A stretch of 64,000 bases of DNA from DATMRF01 sp035566435 (GTDB lineage Bacteria; Verrucomicrobiota; Verrucomicrobiia; Limisphaerales; UBA8199). Shown piece after piece: positions 60,766 to 64,000 of the stretch. How positions within the stretch are numbered: position 1 is the stretch's first letter; every line of letters starts with the position of its first letter. The stretch lies in contig DATMRF010000144.1 of the NCBI GenBank assembly GCA_035566435.1, positions 62,001 to 126,000 of the forward strand, written 5' to 3'. The notes under the pieces are model-generated. The model was not told where the DNA came from. It did no database searches and saw nothing but the letters and a program-made list of their open reading frames with translations. Both the position numbers and the translations under genes were made by a program.

Positions 60766-61412
60766 AATGTGTACACCCTGGTTCAGTTTCGGACAGAGAG
60801 CGGGACGGCCAACCTCGGAGGACTATCTCAGTCAGTGTTTGCTGTTCCTCTTCTCGGCTTTTTCCCCAATGCCCTCGCGGCCCCCGCAGCCGCTACTTGA
60901 GCCTCATTTTGCGCATATTCAGCGCATTCCGCAGGGATCGTCTTTCTCCACGGCTTTGCAGCCCTGCTCGATTCGTGTCAATTAGTGAAATTCGTGTCTC
61001 TCTCATCAGCGGTTTCTCCGTCGTAAATTGTTGAGCTGCACTTCTTAGTACGAAGCCCATTCCACTAAGAAGCCTTCCTGCCCCGAGCGCGGTAAAGTTT
61101 TCCCATGAATAAGCAGTATTATCTCTACGCCGGGACAGCCCCTGATTCGTTCACCCAATAAGCAAAAGCGAACCGATTCGACACCACTTAACCCGCTCCG
61201 GACCAGCTTCTTAGCCACGACACCTCAATCCTTACCGAACCGATCCCTCAATTATAGGACCTGTGGTCATGCCACAGGCCAAACGAAAAAATGAAACCAT
61301 GAAAAAAACACCAAAGCAAATATGTAACGACCGCCTCCCGGCCCACCCAAGAGTATTTCCATTAAAATCGCCGCCCGACGGCAAATTCTGAGCCTGACGT
61401 TCCTACTATACT

Positions 61413-61440
61413 GTAGGGACGCTCTGTCCAACAGCGTTCC
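61413..61440. repeat. hairpin repeat GTAGGG-type, copy 2
   Basis: GTAGGGACGCTCTGTCC followed by AACAGCGTTCC forms an imperfect stem, similar in form to the hairpin at 50576-50597. Confidence 0.5.
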
Positions 61441-61620
61441 GCGGGCCCCGCAGGCGCCAAACCCGCCGGGCTGGCCAAACTGAAAAACCGAAACGAAAAC
61501 GTTATGAAAATCGCAAAAAACAGAGAAATGAGCACAACGCAGAACCCAGCGGCGCCAACCCGCGATTTGCGGGCAGCATCCCATTGGAACACCCTCAACC
61601 CCCGTCCCTCCACCACCTCG

Positions 61621-61650
61621 TAGGAGTTATTAGGAGCTATTAGGACCTAT
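61621..61650 (+). repeat. three 10-bp tandem repeats (iteron-like)
   Basis: TAGGAGTTAT, TAGGAGCTAT and TAGGACCTAT follow one another without gaps, with a partial fourth (TAAAGCCT) next. Only the sixth and seventh bases vary. They end 65 bases before the start codon of the Mu gp27-like gene and may bind a regulator or mark an element boundary. Confidence 0.85.
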
Positions 61651-61715
61651 TAAAGCCTAAAAATTGTGTCCCGCCGCCTCGTCGCCCCAAAAAACTCAAA
61701 AACCAATGCCCCCAA

Positions 61716-62510
61716 ATGAACACTAACCCGGACCTTCTCAACCTCCCCGCCCCGGAATCAGCCGCCCCTGAGGTTTCCGCTCCACCCCGACCCCGCCCAG
61801 GACGCACCCGCCACCGGCGTACTGGCAAAGTCGCCTCTCTGCCCAAAACCGCCCGCGACAAAATCAATGCCGGCCTCGACGACGGCCGCCGTTACCAGGA
61901 CATCATCGACAGCCTCGGCCCGGAGGGCCAGGGCCTCAACGTCCACCACATCTCCGAATGGAAAGACGGCGGTTACCAGGATTACCTTCAGGACAAGTCC
62001 TGGCACGACGAAGTGCGTGCCCGCCAGGAAACTTTCACCGACCTGCCCGCCGGCCCCGATGCTCTCAAACTGCCCGAAGCCGGCCTCCAGCTCGCCGCCA
62101 CCGGCGCTTGCGAGCTCCTCCGCGACCTTTCCGAGCCTGGCACAGACCCCGAAGGCAAAGTTGATCCCGACGAGTTCGTCCGCATCACCAATTCGCTTTC
62201 CCGGCTCAGCCGCTCCATCCTTACCCTCCAGCAATACCGCGATGCCGCGGCAAAAGCCAAAGCCGCCATCCACGAACTCAAAGACCCCAAACGCAAACTC
62301 ACCGACTCGGAACGCCGCGCCATTGTCCGGCAGGTGGACGAAATCCTCGGCATCAGCTCCGAGGACATTGACGACGATGATGTGGACATCCGCTCTGATT
62401 CTCCAGCCCGGGAGGGCAGTGGAGTAGGCGAGCCCATTTCTGATGACGGCGAGCTCACCAACCCAGACTCCCCGAAAACTGCGCCCGACGAATCGGCTGC
62501 CGCCGCGTAA
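61716..62510 (+). CDS. Mu gp27/DUF3486-like protein (phage small-terminase style)
   Basis: A 264-residue protein. After a Pro/Arg-rich, likely disordered N-terminus, residues from about 35 read KVASLPKTARDKIN, then LDDGRRYQDIIDSLG and HHISEWKDGGYQDYL. This is the helix-turn-helix plus second helix found in Mu gp27 (DUF3486) proteins that bind DNA in phage packaging. The rest is helical, and the C-terminus is very acidic (SSEDIDDDDVDIRSD). No phage structural or packaging gene is nearby, so it is probably a domesticated or element-borne DNA-binding protein. Tandem 10-bp repeats precede it. Confidence 0.65.
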   Translation: MNTNPDLLNLPAPESAAPEVSAPPRPRPGRTRHRRTGKVASLPKTARDKINAGLDDGRRYQDIIDSLGPEGQGLNVHHISEWKDGGYQDYLQDKSWHDEVRARQETFTDLPAGPDALKLPEAGLQLAATGACELLRDLSEPGTDPEGKVDPDEFVRITNSLSRLSRSILTLQQYRDAAAKAKAAIHELKDPKRKLTDSERRAIVRQVDEILGISSEDIDDDDVDIRSDSPAREGSGVGEPISDDGELTNPDSPKTAPDESAAAA

Positions 62511-62535
62511 AGTCCATCACTCCATCTAACAACAA

Positions 62536-62556
62536 ATCAAGAATCAAGAATCAAGA
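62536..62556 (+). repeat. three copies of a 7-bp tandem repeat
   Basis: ATCAAGA occurs three times in a row, in the 267-base gap between the gp27-like gene and the proline dehydrogenase gene. It may be slippage-prone, but no function is suggested. Confidence 0.6.
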
Positions 62557-62777
62557 ATGCACCTCCCCCTTCAACCCGCGCCCGCGTCGTCCCTGGCGGA
62601 AATCGCCCTTGCCAGCCGCACCCGCCAGGCGTACAAAACTTTGTGCTGTCTGGCTTGGCGGGGCGCAGTCGCCATCTGGTCCTGCGCGTGCGGAGTTCGG
62701 CCGGTTCGCCTGATTAGCCCGGTCCGGCAACGCCGCCTGGTCAACATTGTGGTGGGTAACTGGTTTGTAAAACTCCC

Positions 62778-64000
62778 ATGGAACCCCTCGACCTCAAACA
62801 ACTCCTGACCGAGTTCCGAGCCGATCCGCAATCGGCCAGGCCGGTCACTGTCCAGAAGGCGCTCTTCCTCGCCCGCCGGCTGCAAGAGCGCGCGACGGAA
62901 TTGCAGACTCCCTCGGAAAAACGCCAGCAGGCTGAGCTGGATCGCATGCTTCAAACCCCGTCCGACAAGGCCACCCTCGCCCAGATGACCGACCAGGCCT
63001 TCCGCACCACCAACCCGCACCGCGCCGTCGAGCATCTCATCCACATCCTCGACGTCCAGGGCGTGCCCCGCTTCTTCGGTCCGTGGGACCGCACGCTGAT
63101 GAAAGGCTTTCAATCTTTCGGCGCCTTCGCCCCCGGGGTCGCACTGCCGCTCGTCAAGGAGCACATGCAGAAGGAGACCGCGAACGTCATCCTCCCCGGC
63201 GAGAAGGAAATGGTCACCTATCATTTGCGCGAACGCACCCGCGAGGGAGTGCGGATGAACGTGAACTTTCTCGGCGAAACCATTCTGAGCGAGGCCGAAT
63301 CCGACCGGCGGTTGCAGCAATACCTCACCGGCCTGCAATGGCCCGAAATCGAAGTCGTCTCCATCAAAATCTCCACGCTCTACTCCCAAATCTCGCCGCT
63401 CGCTCGCGAACACACGGTCGCCACCTTGTGCGACCGGCTCGAACGATTATTCCGCTCCGCCGACCGCGCGCGGTTCACGCGGCCGGACGGCAAGGTCGTG
63501 CCCAAGTTCGTTTATCTCGATATGGAGGAATATCGCGACAAGGAACTGACCGCCGAGGCCTTCATACGCACGCTCGACCGTCCCGGCCTCACCCAGGTCC
63601 GCGCAGGCATCGCCCTCCAGAGCTACGTTCCCGACACTTTCTGCACACTGCTCAACCTCCAGGCCTGGGCGCGCCGCCGCGTCGCAGCAGGCGGCGGTCG
63701 CATCACCATCCGCCTGGTCAAAGGCGCGAACATGGAGATGGAACGCGCCGAGGCTTCCGTGCGCGGCTGGCCCCAGGCGCCCTGCAAGACCAAGGTCGAA
63801 ACCGACGCGAACTACAAACGCATGGTCCACGAGGTCATGAAGCCCGGGAATCTCGCCGCGATGGACGTTGGCGTCGCCTCGCACAACCTGTTCGACCTTG
63901 CCTATGGGTTGGTGCTCGCACTCGAAGCCGGCGCCCTCGACCGCGTTCAGTTCGAGATGCTCGAAGGCATGGCAAACCAGCAGCGCCGCGCGCTCTTCGA
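62778..64000 (+). CDS. putA: PutA-type proline dehydrogenase / glutamate-semialdehyde dehydrogenase (5' part)
   Basis: The frame is open from the ATG at 62778 (MEPLDLKQLLTEFRADPQSA) to the window end, giving 407 residues of the N-terminal proline dehydrogenase domain. Visible motifs are RFFGPWDRTLMKGFQSFG, the barrel strands EVVSIKISTLYSQISP and VYLDMEEYRD, and RITIRLVKGANMEMERAEA, whose Lys-Gly-Ala-(Asn/Tyr) segment is the FAD/substrate region of ProDH. SHNLFDLAYGL follows. The family oxidises proline to pyrroline-5-carboxylate at the membrane; in bifunctional PutA a second dehydrogenase domain yields glutamate. That second half lies outside the window, so bifunctionality is inferred. Confidence 0.88.
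   Translation, partial: MEPLDLKQLLTEFRADPQSARPVTVQKALFLARRLQERATELQTPSEKRQQAELDRMLQTPSDKATLAQMTDQAFRTTNPHRAVEHLIHILDVQGVPRFFGPWDRTLMKGFQSFGAFAPGVALPLVKEHMQKETANVILPGEKEMVTYHLRERTREGVRMNVNFLGETILSEAESDRRLQQYLTGLQWPEIEVVSIKISTLYSQISPLAREHTVATLCDRLERLFRSADRARFTRPDGKVVPKFVYLDMEEYRDKELTAEAFIRTLDRPGLTQVRAGIALQSYVPDTFCTLLNLQAWARRRVAAGGGRITIRLVKGANMEMERAEASVRGWPQAPCKTKVETDANYKRMVHEVMKPGNLAAMDVGVASHNLFDLAYGLVLALEAGALDRVQFEMLEGMANQQRRALF

Larger units (their letters stand above)
60483..61715. other. gene-poor stretch with fragments and repeats
   Basis: About 1.2 kb without an intact gene. It holds a possible restriction-protein fragment (60654-60765), direct repeats of ATTCGTGTC at 60971-60979 and 60990-60998, a hairpin at 61413-61440 and 10-bp tandem repeats at 61621-61650. 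The open frames on the minus strand at 61267-61616 have no protein-like signature. Confidence 0.6.

Noticed and set aside
60971..60998. Two ATTCGTGTC repeats as a CRISPR or binding array
   Set aside because: Only two copies with a 10-base spacer. Too short for CRISPR; kept only as a note in the intergenic entry.
61267..61616. Minus-strand open frames in the gene-poor stretch
   Set aside because: They cover a hairpin repeat, are Phe/Trp/Cys-rich by composition and show no domain or start signal.
62557..62808. 83-residue open frame before the proline dehydrogenase gene
   Set aside because: It overlaps the start of the PutA gene in another frame, begins in a tandem repeat and has no protein-like pattern.

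Overview
The window looks like a chromosomal segment of a GC-rich member of the Verrucomicrobiota, probably near Limisphaerales/Pedosphaera. The evidence is an unusual number of PQQ-like beta-propeller proteins that open with a WPxWRGP-type motif, type IV pilin-like proteins with the FTLIELLVVIAIIAILAALLLPAL leader type, a PEP-CTERM protein, Ig/HYR-repeat exoproteins, many Tat signals and many small dispersed palindromes. This placement comes from protein style, not from a marker gene. I saw no rRNA, tRNA, CRISPR array or intact insertion sequence.

Layout. 1-6.5 kb: the tail of an unknown gene, a propeller, a GT4 glycosyltransferase and an ABC ATPase/FtsX permease pair. 6.7-12.8 kb: a 2009-residue secreted S53 (sedolisin) protease whose C-terminal stalk carries three exact-length 993-bp repeats. 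12.8-15.5 kb: two divergent paralogous propellers. 21.3-15.5 kb (minus strand): a DUF3311/sodium-solute symporter pair, a truncated ANL-type acid-activating enzyme, an aldehyde-dehydrogenase-fold enzyme and an iron alcohol dehydrogenase, which read as an organic-acid uptake and reduction module. 21.4-31.6 kb: propellers, a pair of tandem secreted paralogs (one with PEP-CTERM) and a pseudopilin. 39.8-31.6 kb (minus): a tightly packed operon of propellers with a small Tat cysteine protein, a Tat propeller, a Tat four-cluster ferredoxin and a NapH-like membrane Fe-S protein. 50.0-39.8 kb (minus): an eight-gene operon, several of whose junctions are ATGA overlaps, encoding a ROK regulator, TauE/SafE exporter, transaldolase, aldehyde dehydrogenase, fucose/arabinose-isomerase-like enzyme, sodium symporter, class II aldolase and a Tat-exported GH2 glycosidase. 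This matches the logic of transaldolase-type sulfoquinovose breakdown. 58.2-50.9 kb (minus): monoheme cytochrome, porin, two-heme cytochrome, TonB-like lipoprotein, two propellers and a pseudopilin. 58.7-64 kb: a secreted unknown, a voltage-gated K+ channel interrupted by an in-frame TAG, a gene-poor stretch with repeats, a Mu gp27-like protein behind 10-bp tandem repeats, and the start of a PutA-type proline dehydrogenase.

How it fits together. Twelve PQQ-like propellers occur in 64 kb, and two groups of them sit in operons with redox carriers (Fe-S proteins in one, cytochromes plus porin in the other). I infer an envelope-centred electron-transfer function for at least those, but the sequence alone does not prove it. 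The most specific metabolic prediction is the sulfosugar operon. The next is the carboxylate-reduction module.
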